In this document: positions 10,272 to 18,496 of the stretch, in pieces
How the letters are laid out: each line of letters starts with the position of its first letter
How positions within the stretch are numbered: position 1 is the first letter of the stretch
Assembly: GCF_003569785.1 (NCBI RefSeq)
Contig: NZ_KZ983991.1
Span: 124,001-188,000 of the forward strand
DNA from: Leucobacter sp. wl10
GTDB lineage: Bacteria; Actinomycetota; Actinomycetes; Actinomycetales; Microbacteriaceae
Direction: 5' to 3'
DNA length: 64,000 nucleotides
Notes under the pieces: model-generated
Databases searched by the model: none
What the model was told of the DNA's origin: nothing
The model's input: the letters and a program-made list of their open reading frames with translations, nothing else
Translations under genes and position numbers: made by a program

Positions 10272-13130
10272 GTGTCCGAATCCGCCCAGCCGTTCTCCCC
10301 TGCGTTCCGCGGTTACAACCGCGACGAGGTCGACGAGCGCATGACCGCTCTCACGAGCCACATCAACACGCTCCAGTCGCACCTCGAATCCCTGCAGCAG
10401 GCGCACCAGCAGGCGACGCAGACGGGGCAGGAGCAGCGACAGCTCATCTCGGAGCTGCAGGAGCAGGTCGCCGAGCTCGGTGCGAGCGGTTACTCCGGGC
10501 TCGGACTGCGGGTCGAGAAGAGCCTGCAGGTCGCCGAGGACCACGCCCAGCGCCTCATGGCGCAGGCCGACCTCGACGCCGAGAAGCTGCGGCACTCCTC
10601 GGAGGAGGAGGCCAAGCGCGTGCTCACACAGGCGCAGCTCCGCGCCGACGAGCTGCTCGCCTCGGCCTCGGAGCAGGCCGAGGTCGTCGTCTCCGGGGCG
10701 CGCAACGACCTCGCCGAGCAGACCGCGGCGGCGAATGCCGAGCGCGAGCGGCTGCTCGACGAGGCGCGGCGGACAGCCGCACTCGAGCGCAGCTCCGCCG
10801 AACGCGAGGCCACGGCCGAGCGCGAGACCGCCCACCGCGACGCCCAGGCCGAGCTCGCCGGAGCCCGGGCGGAGGCCGAACGGCTGCTCTCCGAGGCGCG
10901 CACGCTCGCGAACGAGCTGCGCTCCGAGACCGAGCTGCACGCCGAGACGTTCGCCAGGCAGAAGGCCGAGAGCGAGCGAGAGGCCGAGCTCGAGCGAGCC
11001 CGGCTGATCCGCGAGGGAGAGCGGGCGCGAGCCGAGTTCGAGGCGAAGCGCCAGCGGGAGGAGGCCGAGCTCGAGGAGCGCTACACCGAGCGCCTGCGCG
11101 AGCTGGAGGCCGGCGTCGAGGCCCAGCGCCGCGAGCTGACCACCGAGATGGAGACGCTGCGCGGGCGCGTCGCGCAGGAGCGGCAGGAGCACGAGGCCTC
11201 CATCGCCGCCGAGCGCGAGCAGCACGAGCGCCGCATCGCCACCGAGCAGCGCGCGCACGCCGACCGCGTCGCGCAGGAGCGGCAGGAGCACGAGGCCTCC
11301 GTCGCACGGGCGATGGAGGCGCAGCGGGCGGAGCTCGCCACGCTCGCCGCTCAGGGCGCGCGCGAGCGGGAGCGGGCGGGCGAACTCGCCGCGCAGGAGC
11401 GCGCGGAGCTGCACGAGCGCGCCACCGGCGAGCTGAGCGCGACCCGGGAGCGGGAGGAGCAGCGGCTGCGGGAGGAGCGCCGGGCGCACGACGAGAGCAT
11501 CGCCGCGGAGCGCGAGGCGCACGAGCACGCGATCTCGGAGGAGCGCACCGCGCACGACGAGTCCCTCCGGGCCGAGATCGTGTCGCACCACGCCCGGCTC
11601 AGGGACGCGCAGGAGGCGCAGGAGAACCGGCTCTCCGCCGAACTCGAGGCCCACGTGTCGCGCCTGGCCCGCGAGCGCGGGGCCCATGAGCGCGCCATCA
11701 CGGATGAGCGCACCGCGCACGAGACCGCCCTGACCGCGGAGCGGCAGGCGCACGACGCGGCCCTCGCCGCCGAACGCGAGGCGCACGAGACCGAGCTCGC
11801 CGCTCGGCGGGAGGGTCAGGAGGCCCGGCTCGCCGCGCAGCTCGAGGAGCACGAGGCCCGCATCGCCGCCGAACGCGAAACGCACGAGGCGAGGATCGCG
11901 GAGGAGCGCCGAACGCACGAGACCGCGATCGCCGGGGAGCGCGCCGCGCACGAGACCGCCCTGACCGCGGAGCGGCAGGCGCACGACGCCCGCCTCGGCG
12001 GCGAGCTCGCAGCCCACCAGGATCGCCTCATCGCCGAGTGGGAGGAGCACCGCTCTCGAATCGACGCCGAGCGCGCCTCCCACGACGAGCAGCTCGCGAC
12101 GGAGCGACGGGACCAGGACGATCGGCTCGCCCGGGAGCTCGACGCCCACGGCGCCCGGATCGCCGACGAGTCGACGGTGCACGAGGAGCGCCTCGCCGCC
12201 CAGCTGCGCGAGCACCAGCGGCGCATCGACGACGAGCGGTCGGCCGAGGAGGAGCGCCTGCGCATTCAACGCGATGAGATCGCCGAGTCGCTGGGGCTCG
12301 AGCGGGAAGCGCTCGAGCTGCAGATGGATCGCGAGCGAGCGAAGCTCGCGGCCGACATCGAGCGGGAGCAGGAGGAGCACGAGCGTGCCGTCGCCGCCGA
12401 GCGCGAGCAGCACGAGGAGGACCTGCGCCGCGAGCGCGAGACCCAGGCCGCGGCCGTCGCCCGCGAGGTCGAGGCCAAGCGCGCCTCCGTCGTCGAGGAG
12501 ACCGATCTGCTGCGCGCCGACACGGTCGCCGAGCTGGCGGAGTACCGCGCGGCCGAGGAGGCGCGCCTCGCCCGGCTGCGCGCCGACGCGGAGGACGCCG
12601 CCCGCGAGCTGCAGCAGCGGGTCGAGGCCGACACGATCGAGTTCGACACCTCCTCCGCGCAGCGGAGGGAACAGCTGGAGCAGGAGCTCTCCGCTCGTCA
12701 GCATGAGGCGGCGGAGGCGGGCAGGCGCGAGATCGAGGCCACCCGGGCCGAACTGGAGGAGCTGCGCGCACAGCTCGAACTCGCGCGAGCCGAGTACGAT
12801 CGCATCACCTCGGAAGCCGCGCAGGACGCCCGGAGCACGCGGGCGGCAGCCGAGCGGCAGGCGGCCGAGATCGTGCTCGAGGCCGATCGCCGGGCGCAGA
12901 CCACATTCGCCGCCGCCGAGGACCGTGCCACCAAGGTGCTCGCCGCCGCGGAGGACCGCATGACCCAGCTCAAGGTCGAGCGCGGCGCCGTGGCGCGCTA
13001 CTTCGAGAGCCTCGGCGAGGTCATCACGAACGCGCAGAAGATGAGCACCGTCGCCGGTCGCCTCGTGGATCAGCCGGTCGCGGAGGCCGTGAACGCCGAT
13101 GACGCGCCGAGTGACGGGACGCGGTCGTGA
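10272..13130 (+). CDS. Scy/FilP-like polar-growth coiled-coil protein
   Basis: A 952-residue protein that is almost entirely coiled coil. The N-terminus carries a DivIVA-like motif (FRGYNRDEVDERM, residues 13-25), and the rest is Glu/Arg/Ala-rich helix. From residue 406 to 658 it is built of 23 uninterrupted 11-residue units, most beginning with His, and four more units occur near residue 300. The closest known type is the Streptomyces Scy/FilP group of cytoskeletal coiled coils that assemble with DivIVA at growing poles, which suggests a scaffold role here. That assignment rests on architecture, not on a conserved active site. The start is GTG, with GGAGG seven bases upstream. The stop overlaps the RNase HI start (GTGA). 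Confidence 0.8.
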   Translation: MSESAQPFSPAFRGYNRDEVDERMTALTSHINTLQSHLESLQQAHQQATQTGQEQRQLISELQEQVAELGASGYSGLGLRVEKSLQVAEDHAQRLMAQADLDAEKLRHSSEEEAKRVLTQAQLRADELLASASEQAEVVVSGARNDLAEQTAAANAERERLLDEARRTAALERSSAEREATAERETAHRDAQAELAGARAEAERLLSEARTLANELRSETELHAETFARQKAESEREAELERARLIREGERARAEFEAKRQREEAELEERYTERLRELEAGVEAQRRELTTEMETLRGRVAQERQEHEASIAAEREQHERRIATEQRAHADRVAQERQEHEASVARAMEAQRAELATLAAQGARERERAGELAAQERAELHERATGELSATREREEQRLREERRAHDESIAAEREAHEHAISEERTAHDESLRAEIVSHHARLRDAQEAQENRLSAELEAHVSRLARERGAHERAITDERTAHETALTAERQAHDAALAAEREAHETELAARREGQEARLAAQLEEHEARIAAERETHEARIAEERRTHETAIAGERAAHETALTAERQAHDARLGGELAAHQDRLIAEWEEHRSRIDAERASHDEQLATERRDQDDRLARELDAHGARIADESTVHEERLAAQLREHQRRIDDERSAEEERLRIQRDEIAESLGLEREALELQMDRERAKLAADIEREQEEHERAVAAEREQHEEDLRRERETQAAAVAREVEAKRASVVEETDLLRADTVAELAEYRAAEEARLARLRADAEDAARELQQRVEADTIEFDTSSAQRREQLEQELSARQHEAAEAGRREIEATRAELEELRAQLELARAEYDRITSEAAQDARSTRAAAERQAAEIVLEADRRAQTTFAAAEDRATKVLAAAEDRMTQLKVERGAVARYFESLGEVITNAQKMSTVAGRLVDQPVAEAVNADDAPSDGTRS
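11487..12245 (+). repeat. 23 in-frame copies of a 33-bp (11-residue) repeat
   Basis: This stretch encodes 23 back-to-back hendecads, for example HETALTAERQA, HDAALAAEREA and HEARIAAERET. Position 1 is His in 20 copies and Gln in three (copies 5, 11 and 20). Position 5 is almost always Leu or Ile, and positions 8-10 are mostly Glu-Arg-x. HETALTAERQA occurs twice exactly (copies 8 and 15), which points to recent duplication within the array. No copy has an insertion or deletion, so the 11-residue phase is held over 253 residues. Confidence 0.9.
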
Positions 13131-13651
13131 CGCTCACCGCGGCGGCGGACGGGTCGGCGCTCGGCAACCCCGGCCCCGCCGGCTGGGCGTGGGTGGTCGA
13201 CGAGCAGCAGTGGCGGGCCGGGGGGTGGCCGCGCGCCACCAACAATCAGGGCGAGCTGATGGCGGTGCTCGACCTGCTCCACGCGACTGCGGCGCGCGCC
13301 GACGAGCCGCTGCGGATCCTCTGCGACAGCCAGTACGTCATCAACTCGGTGACGCGGTGGATGCCCGGCTGGAAGCGGCGGGGCTGGCGCAAGGCCGACG
13401 GCAGGCCAGTGCTCAACCGCGAGCTGCTGGAGCAGCTGGACGCGGCGCTGACGGGGCGCGACGTTCGGTTCGAGTGGGTCAAGGGGCACGCGGGCCACCC
13501 GCTCAACGAGGCGGCGGATCTGCGCGCACGCGCCGCAGCCACGGCTTTCCAGGCCGGCCGACGGCCCGACGGCGGCCCCGGCCTCGCGGGGTCATCGGCT
13601 CCCACCCCGGAGGTCAGTCCGCATCGACCGGCTCCGCCGACGCTGTTCTAG
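13127..13651 (+). CDS. rnhA: Ribonuclease HI
   Basis: Cleaves the RNA strand of RNA-DNA hybrids. The N-terminus has ADGSALGNPGPAGWAW (first catalytic Asp in ADGS), followed by the NNQGEL segment with the catalytic Glu, the CDSQYVINSV segment with the next Asp, KGHAGHPLNE, and the final catalytic Asp in NEAAD. The core ends near residue 140, and a 35-residue Pro/Gly-rich tail follows. The GTG start overlaps the stop of the coiled-coil gene by 4 bases (GTGA), so translation is probably coupled. Its TAG stop shares the self-complementary CTAG with the stop of the convergent gene. Confidence 0.92.
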   Translation: MTLTAAADGSALGNPGPAGWAWVVDEQQWRAGGWPRATNNQGELMAVLDLLHATAARADEPLRILCDSQYVINSVTRWMPGWKRRGWRKADGRPVLNRELLEQLDAALTGRDVRFEWVKGHAGHPLNEAADLRARAAATAFQAGRRPDGGPGLAGSSAPTPEVSPHRPAPPTLF

Positions 13652-13944
13652 GACGAGCTCCAGCAGTAGGCGTGGTAGTGGCGTCGATCCCGCACGGCGG
13701 CCTCGTCGCCGAAGAGGTGATCGGCGCTCCAGGCGACCACGTGCGCCTGGCCGGCCGGCACGTCCGTTCCGCAGGCCGGGCAGCGGTAGCTCTTCTCGGC
13801 TCGGTGCGCGGGAATGTCGCGCACGAACCACTCGACGCCGCGGCGGGTCTCCCTGCGGGCGCCGCCGTACGCCAGGCGCGTCACATCGCTCGGCGGGGCG
13901 GCCGCGGCGCGCTGATACTTGTTGACCCGGCGATGGCGCGCCAT
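13648..13944 (-). CDS. Small zinc-ribbon-like protein of unknown function
   Basis: A 98-residue basic protein. Its N-terminus (MARHRRVNKYQR) is strongly positive. The C-terminal half has CPACGTDVPAGQAH and later HYHAYCW, so a Cys2/His-Cys zinc-binding site is likely. I cannot name a function. Nucleic-acid binding is a guess from the charge and ribbon. The ATG at 13944 lies 7 bases after the stop of the transglycosylase-like gene, and the TAG stop overlaps the rnhA stop on the opposite strand. Confidence 0.75.
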   Translation of the reverse strand: MARHRRVNKYQRAAAAPPSDVTRLAYGGARRETRRGVEWFVRDIPAHRAEKSYRCPACGTDVPAGQAHVVAWSADHLFGDEAAVRDRRHYHAYCWSSS

Positions 13945-13951
13945 GGCCCGA

Positions 13952-14587
13952 CTACCACCAGCTGTTCGCGGTCCAGAACGCGTAGGCCGCAGCCCAGCTG
14001 CCGTAGCGGTCGACCGCGTAGCCATTGGCCCAGCGGAGGTTGTCCACGGGATTGTAGCCGCTGCCCGGCACCTTGCTGCACGGCAGCGCCTGGATGAGCC
14101 CACAGGCTCCCGAGCTGGCGTTGGTCGCGTTCGGGTTCCAGCCGCTCTCCTTGGAGGCGATGAAGTCGACGTACCCCCAGTCGCTCTCCGCGATCCCGGC
14201 GGCGGCCATCCACTCGGCCGGCGACCCCCCGCCCGTGTACCTGGGCGGGGCCGCGGGGCTCGAGGGCGGCTGCTTCGACGAGGCCTCCTCCGCGGCCTTC
14301 TTCTTCGCATCCTCCGCGGCCTTCTCGGCCTCGATCCGCTGACGCTCCTCGCTCGAGATGTCCACCGGAACCTCGGTGAACACGAGGTCCGCCTCGGGGG
14401 ACGGGTTCGGCGTGAACTGCTGGTGGATGCGCTGCTGGAAGGCGAGCGTCTGGGCATCGGCCTCCGCCGGGGGCATGGCGAACGGAGCGACCACCGCCAC
14501 CCCGAGGATTCCGGCGACGGCGACCACCGCGACCGGAGCCCTGAATCGAGACCAGCGTGAGACGGAGTTGATATTCACAGCAGACAC
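13952..14587 (-). CDS. Secreted lytic-transglycosylase-like protein
   Basis: The 211-residue product has an N-terminal signal or anchor helix (about residues 16-38), a Glu/Lys/Ala-rich linker (about 75-115) and a C-terminal domain with IASKESGWNPNATN, SGACGLIQALPCSK and WANGYAVDRYGSW. This is the pattern of the lysozyme-like domain in actinobacterial transglycosylase and aggregation-promoting-factor proteins, with the Glu of SKESGW as the probable catalytic acid. It should act on peptidoglycan outside the membrane. The start is GTG at 14587, though GTG at 14578 is possible. No Shine-Dalgarno is evident, and TAGAAT lies nine bases before the first GTG. Confidence 0.83.
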   Translation of the reverse strand: MSAVNINSVSRWSRFRAPVAVVAVAGILGVAVVAPFAMPPAEADAQTLAFQQRIHQQFTPNPSPEADLVFTEVPVDISSEERQRIEAEKAAEDAKKKAAEEASSKQPPSSPAAPPRYTGGGSPAEWMAAAGIAESDWGYVDFIASKESGWNPNATNASSGACGLIQALPCSKVPGSGYNPVDNLRWANGYAVDRYGSWAAAYAFWTANSWW

Positions 14588-14650
14588 AATATAACGATTC
14601 TATCTCAGATCGGCGCAGCACTCAACGTCGCGGCGAAACCCGCGGCGCCG

Positions 14651-15250
14651 TCAGCGAGTCGCGAGGATCAGCTCCACGACCGAATCGAGCAGAGCGTCCA
14701 CCTGATCCTCGTCGTATCCGCGCCACTCCGAGTGGAACACGACGTCCCGCACCTCGGCGGGTTTGAGGCCGAGCTCCCGCCGCTCGAACATCTCGGAGAT
14801 GCGATCCAGAAACGCGTCGACCTGCGAACGCCGATAGCCCGTCGCGAAGATCCCGCGTCGCCTGAAGCGCTTGCCCTTCTGCCGCTGAATGCGTCCCCGC
14901 ACCTCCGAGAGCAGCTGACGGGTCTCCTCCCACCACGCGTCCTCGCCCTCGGCGCGAAGCCGCGCGCGGCGCTCGCGCTCGAAGAAGACCTCCTCGAGGC
15001 GGTCGAGCGCCGCGTCCACGTACCGCGTGGCGTACCCGCCCCGCTTCACCCCGAACGCCGCGCGCCTCACGTCCTCCGCCGTCATCGGAGCGGACGCCGC
15101 GCCCGCCCCCTCGTATGCGGTGCGGGCGAGGGCGAGGAAATCATCGACCTGCTCGGGATGGTAGCCCCGCTGCGCACCGCTCGCGAGGGGAAAGGAATTG
15201 GGCACCGCACCATTCTGCCGCGTCCGCGACCGGCGAGCCTGAGAGGCCAT
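14651..15250 (-). CDS. Protein with four DivIVA-type motifs
   Basis: A 199-residue soluble protein in which the DivI1A-like signature recurs four times: RGYHPEQVDDFL, GGYATRYVDAAL, TGYRRSQVDAFL and RGYDEDQVDALL. Each is followed by a helical segment. DivIVA motifs of this kind usually bind membranes or cell-pole scaffolds, so a role in growth or division is likely but unproven. The ATG at 15250 shares one base with the cdsA stop (TGATG). It is the last gene of the rpsB-to-cdsA run and could tie lipid synthesis to wall growth. Confidence 0.82.
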   Translation of the reverse strand: MASQARRSRTRQNGAVPNSFPLASGAQRGYHPEQVDDFLALARTAYEGAGAASAPMTAEDVRRAAFGVKRGGYATRYVDAALDRLEEVFFERERRARLRAEGEDAWWEETRQLLSEVRGRIQRQKGKRFRRRGIFATGYRRSQVDAFLDRISEMFERRELGLKPAEVRDVVFHSEWRGYDEDQVDALLDSVVELILATR

Positions 15251-16167
15251 CAGACCGCCCCCAGCGCGAGCGCGACGCCGTAGACGCCGACGGCCGAGGG
15301 GAGCAGCGAGTCGAGCCGGTCGAGAAACCCGCCGTGGCCCGGAATCCAGGAGCTCATATCCTTCACCCCGAGGTTGCGCTTGATGAGCGACTCGGTGAGA
15401 TCGCCCCCCGTCGCCGTGAGCAGCACCACGACGCCGAGCACGATCCCCACCCACCACGGCTGTTGCAGTGCCAGCACCGCCACCGCCGCGCCCGCCGCCA
15501 TCGCCGCGATCGCGGCGCCCGCGAAGCCCTCCCAGGTCTTGTTGGGACTGATCCTCGGCGTCATCTTGTGCCGGCCCAGGGTGACGCCCGCCGCGTAGGC
15601 CCCGACGTCGACGGAGACGACCACGAGCACCAGCGCGAAGACCCACCACTCGCCGCGCTGCTGCGTGACGAGCAGCACGGCGAAGGAGGCGAGAAAGGCG
15701 ACGTAGACCAGCGTGAAGAGACCCGAGAACACATCGCGCACGAGGGTGCGGCGAGGAGTCTCCCAGGCGGGCACCAGCCCCTCGACGAGGCGCCACACGG
15801 TCAGCAGCGCCGACCCCGCGAACAGCCCGAGCAGCATGCCCTCGGCGCCCCAGAAGAAGGCCCCTCCGACCACCACGAGCCCGCCGAGCACCACTCCGAC
15901 GCGCGGAACGCGGCGGCCGGCCACGCGGAACGCAGCCGCCAGCTCGACCAGGGCGATCGACACGAGCGCCACGACCAGCAGCACGAAGAGCTGCTTCACG
16001 AGCAGCAGGCTCACGAGGAACACGGCGGCGAACACGAGACCGGAGAGCACCGCGAAGAACAGGTTGCGCCCGGCGCGCGCCTCGATGCGCGCGTTCGTCG
16101 CCTCGAACTGTGCGCGCGTGGACTCGAGGGCGCTCCGGATCTCGTCGCGGCGCTCCGGACCCGGCAT
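15250..16167 (-). CDS. cdsA: Phosphatidate cytidylyltransferase
   Basis: Integral membrane enzyme that makes CDP-diacylglycerol from phosphatidate and CTP. The 305-residue product has about eight hydrophobic spans beginning near residue 35. The CdsA signature is complete: GDLTESLIKRNLGVKD followed by PGHGGFLDRLDS, which supplies the metal-binding Asp residues. It starts 4 bases after the frr stop, in the common actinobacterial order pyrH-frr-cdsA. The N-terminal 35 residues are polar and probably cytoplasmic. Confidence 0.95.
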   Translation of the reverse strand: MPGPERRDEIRSALESTRAQFEATNARIEARAGRNLFFAVLSGLVFAAVFLVSLLLVKQLFVLLVVALVSIALVELAAAFRVAGRRVPRVGVVLGGLVVVGGAFFWGAEGMLLGLFAGSALLTVWRLVEGLVPAWETPRRTLVRDVFSGLFTLVYVAFLASFAVLLVTQQRGEWWVFALVLVVVSVDVGAYAAGVTLGRHKMTPRISPNKTWEGFAGAAIAAMAAGAAVAVLALQQPWWVGIVLGVVVLLTATGGDLTESLIKRNLGVKDMSSWIPGHGGFLDRLDSLLPSAVGVYGVALALGAV

Positions 16168-16171
16168 GAGG

Positions 16172-16726
16172 TTAGACCTCCAGCAGTTCGGCCTCTTTGC
16201 GCTTCAGCGCATCGTCGACCTGGTCGATGAACTGCTTGGTCACGGCCTCGAGCTCCTTCTCGGCGCGCGCCACCTCGTCCTCGCCGATCTCGCTCTTCAG
16301 CGCGTCGAGATCGTCCTTGCCGCTGCGACGCACGTTGCGGATCGCCACGCGCGCATCCTCGGCGCGCCCCTTGACGATCTTGACGAACTCCTTGCGGCGC
16401 TCCTCGGTGAGCTCGGGGAGCGAGACGCGGATCACATTGCCGTCGTTCGAGGGATTGGCCCCGAGGTTCGGCATGTCGCGAATCGCCTGCTCGATGCCCT
16501 TCATCGCCCCCTTGTCGTACGGCGTGACGATGAGGCTGCGGGCGTCCTGATTCTGCACCGACGCCAGCTGGGCCAGCGGAGTCGGAGTGCCGTAGTAGTC
16601 GACCTGCAGATTCTGCAGCAGAGACGGGTTGGCGCGCCCCGTGCGCACCGTGGCGAAGCTCTCCTTCGCAGCCTCGACCGCCCTGGTCATGCGGTCCTTG
16701 ACGTCGACGAAGACCTCTTCGATCAC
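16172..16726 (-). CDS. frr: Ribosome recycling factor
   Basis: Splits post-termination ribosomes together with EF-G. The 184-residue product has the family length and the conserved [23 protein letters not shown] and [13 protein letters not shown] segments of the L-shaped three-helix protein. The GTG start at 16726 has AGAAGGAG eight bases upstream. It lies about 70 bases downstream of pyrH and 4 bases upstream of cdsA. Confidence 0.97.
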   Translation of the reverse strand: MIEEVFVDVKDRMTRAVEAAKESFATVRTGRANPSLLQNLQVDYYGTPTPLAQLASVQNQDARSLIVTPYDKGAMKGIEQAIRDMPNLGANPSNDGNVIRVSLPELTEERRKEFVKIVKGRAEDARVAIRNVRRSGKDDLDALKSEIGEDEVARAEKELEAVTKQFIDQVDDALKRKEAELLEV

Positions 16727-16794
16727 GGTGTACTCCTTCTGAAACCTACTGGTATCGCTCGTGCATCAAGCTTAGCGGTCGCGGGCGGTGACGC

Positions 16795-17514
16795 TCAGCG
16801 ATGCACCAGCGTGCCGAGCCGCTCGCCCCTGATGGCCGCCGTCACGTTGCCCTCGGGCTCCATGCCGAAGACGCGCATGGGCATGCCGTTGTCCATGCAC
16901 AGGCTGAACGCGGTCGAGTCGACCACCCTGAGGCCGCGCACCAGCGCATCGCCGTAGGCGATCTCTTCGATGAGCGTGGCGTCGGGATCCCGGTTGGGAT
17001 CGGCCGTGTACACGCCGTCGACGCCGTTCTTGGCCACGAGCACCTCGTCGGCGTGGATCTCGAGCGCGCGCTGCGCGGCGACGGTGTCGGTGGAGAAGTA
17101 GGGCAGGCCGGCGCCGGCGCCGAAGATCACCACGCGGCCCTTCTCGAGATGGCGGATCGCCCGCAGCGGGATGTAGGTCTCGGCGACCTGCGTCATGGTG
17201 ATGGCCGACTGCACGCGGCTGCCGACGCCGGCCTGCTCGAGGAAGTCCTGCAGCGCGAGCGCGTTCATCACGGTGCCCAGCATGCCCATGTAGTCGGCGC
17301 GCGCGCGGTCCATGCCGCGCTGGGAGAGCTCGGCGCCCCGGAAGAAGTTGCCGCCGCCCACCACGACCGCGACCTCGGCGTGCTCCATCGCCGCCGCGAT
17401 CTCGCGCGCGATCTGGCTCACCACGTCGGGGTTCACGCCGAGGGTGCCGCCCCCGAAGGCCTCACCCGAGAGCTTCAGCAGAACTCGGCGCTTGCGATCG
17501 GCGGTCTCGGTCAT
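16795..17514 (-). CDS. pyrH: Uridylate kinase
   Basis: Phosphorylates UMP to UDP with ATP in pyrimidine synthesis. The 239-residue product has the amino-acid-kinase fold motifs: [11 protein letters not shown] at the start, [11 protein letters not shown], the [17 protein letters not shown] region and [11 protein letters not shown] near the end. I set the start at ATG 17514 (MTETADRK) because GAAGGAGCACC precedes it. Longer readings begin in the intergenic spacer. A strong hairpin lies between tsf and this gene, so pyrH probably also has its own promoter. Confidence 0.96.
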   Translation of the reverse strand: MTETADRKRRVLLKLSGEAFGGGTLGVNPDVVSQIAREIAAAMEHAEVAVVVGGGNFFRGAELSQRGMDRARADYMGMLGTVMNALALQDFLEQAGVGSRVQSAITMTQVAETYIPLRAIRHLEKGRVVIFGAGAGLPYFSTDTVAAQRALEIHADEVLVAKNGVDGVYTADPNRDPDATLIEEIAYGDALVRGLRVVDSTAFSLCMDNGMPMRVFGMEPEGNVTAAIRGERLGTLVHR

Positions 17515-17577
17515 GGTGCTCCTTCGTGGGTGTGCGGTGTCGGGTGTCGACTGAGGCAATGATAGTGGGCAGCAGAA

Positions 17578-17606
17578 GGGCCCGGATCGCATCACGATCC
17601 GGGCCC
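17578..17606 (-). terminator. Hairpin between tsf and pyrH
   Basis: A perfect 12-bp inverted repeat (17578-17589 with 17595-17606, arm GGGCCCGGATCG) with a 5-base loop starts 11 bases downstream of the tsf stop. On the minus strand it is followed by TTCTGCTGC, a weak U-tract. It is probably a terminator or partial terminator that uncouples rpsB-tsf from pyrH-frr-cdsA. Confidence 0.75.
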
Positions 17607-17616
17607 GACGCGGCGC

Positions 17617-18447
17617 TTAGGCGCCGACCTTGCTGCGCGCGAAGCCGGTGACGGCGATGCCGGCGGCCTCGGCGACCTTCTTGACCTCGCGCTTGTCGGC
17701 GTCGAGGGCGTGCACCTGCTCGTTCAGCGCGACCTGCTTGAAGAACGCCGTGAGGCGGCCCTCGACGATCTTCGGCAGTGCGGCCTCGGGCTTGCCCTCG
17801 TTCTTCGAGATCTCGGTGACGAGCGCGCGCTCCTTCTCAACGTCGGCCCCGGGAACGTCCTCGCGGTCGAGGTAGAGCGGGTCGGCGAAGGAGATGTGGC
17901 GCGCGATGCTGAGCGCAGCATCGGCGTCGTCGCCCTCGTAGCCCACGATCACGCCGATCTGCGGGGGCAGATCCTTCGAGGTCTGGTGCAGGTAGACGGA
18001 GGTCGAGGGGGCCTCGACGCGCGACACCTTGCGCAGCTCGATGCGTTCGCCGATGACGGCGGCCTCGTCGGTGATCACCTCGGCGACGGTCTTCCCCTCC
18101 GCGGGGGCTGCGAGCGCCTCCTCGAGGCTCTTCGCGTTCGCGGCCACGATCGCCTCGAGCACGCGATCGGCGAGCGCGATGAACTTCTCGTTCTTCGCGA
18201 CGAAGTCGGTCTCGCAGACGAGCTCGATCATCGTGGCGGCGCCCGCGCTCTGCCTGACCGCGACGAGGCCCTCGCTCGCCTCGCGATCGCCGCGCTTCGC
18301 GACGCCCTTCAGTCCCTTGAGGCGCAGGATCTCGATCGCCCGCTCGATGTCACCCTCCGCCTCGGTGAGCGCGTTCTTGCAGTCGACCATGCCGGCGCCG
18401 AGGCGCTCGCGCAGTTCCTTCACAGCGGCCATGCTTACTGCAGCCAT
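17617..18447 (-). CDS. tsf: Elongation factor Ts
   Basis: Guanine-nucleotide exchange factor for EF-Tu. The N-terminal UBA-like domain has VKELRERLGAGMVDCKNAL, and the core carries the diagnostic CETDFVAKNEKF. The 276-residue length is normal. Two in-frame ATGs occur: 18447, with AAGGAG upstream, which I choose, and 18432. It follows rpsB by about 50 bases in the conserved rpsB-tsf operon. Confidence 0.96.
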   Translation of the reverse strand: MAAVSMAAVKELRERLGAGMVDCKNALTEAEGDIERAIEILRLKGLKGVAKRGDREASEGLVAVRQSAGAATMIELVCETDFVAKNEKFIALADRVLEAIVAANAKSLEEALAAPAEGKTVAEVITDEAAVIGERIELRKVSRVEAPSTSVYLHQTSKDLPPQIGVIVGYEGDDADAALSIARHISFADPLYLDREDVPGADVEKERALVTEISKNEGKPEAALPKIVEGRLTAFFKQVALNEQVHALDADKREVKKVAEAAGIAVTGFARSKVGA

Positions 18448-18496
18448 GTGTGACTCCTTATGTGAGTGTCGTGAGTGGGATTCGGGAAGAACCGGA

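Noticed and set aside
10254-12704. Open frame of 816 codons on the minus strand opposite the coiled-coil gene
   Set aside because: It is the antisense of the 33-bp repeat region. Its Leu/Arg/Gly/Val-rich text mirrors the GC-rich Glu/Ala/Arg codons, there is no start signal, and the plus-strand protein is clearly the real gene.
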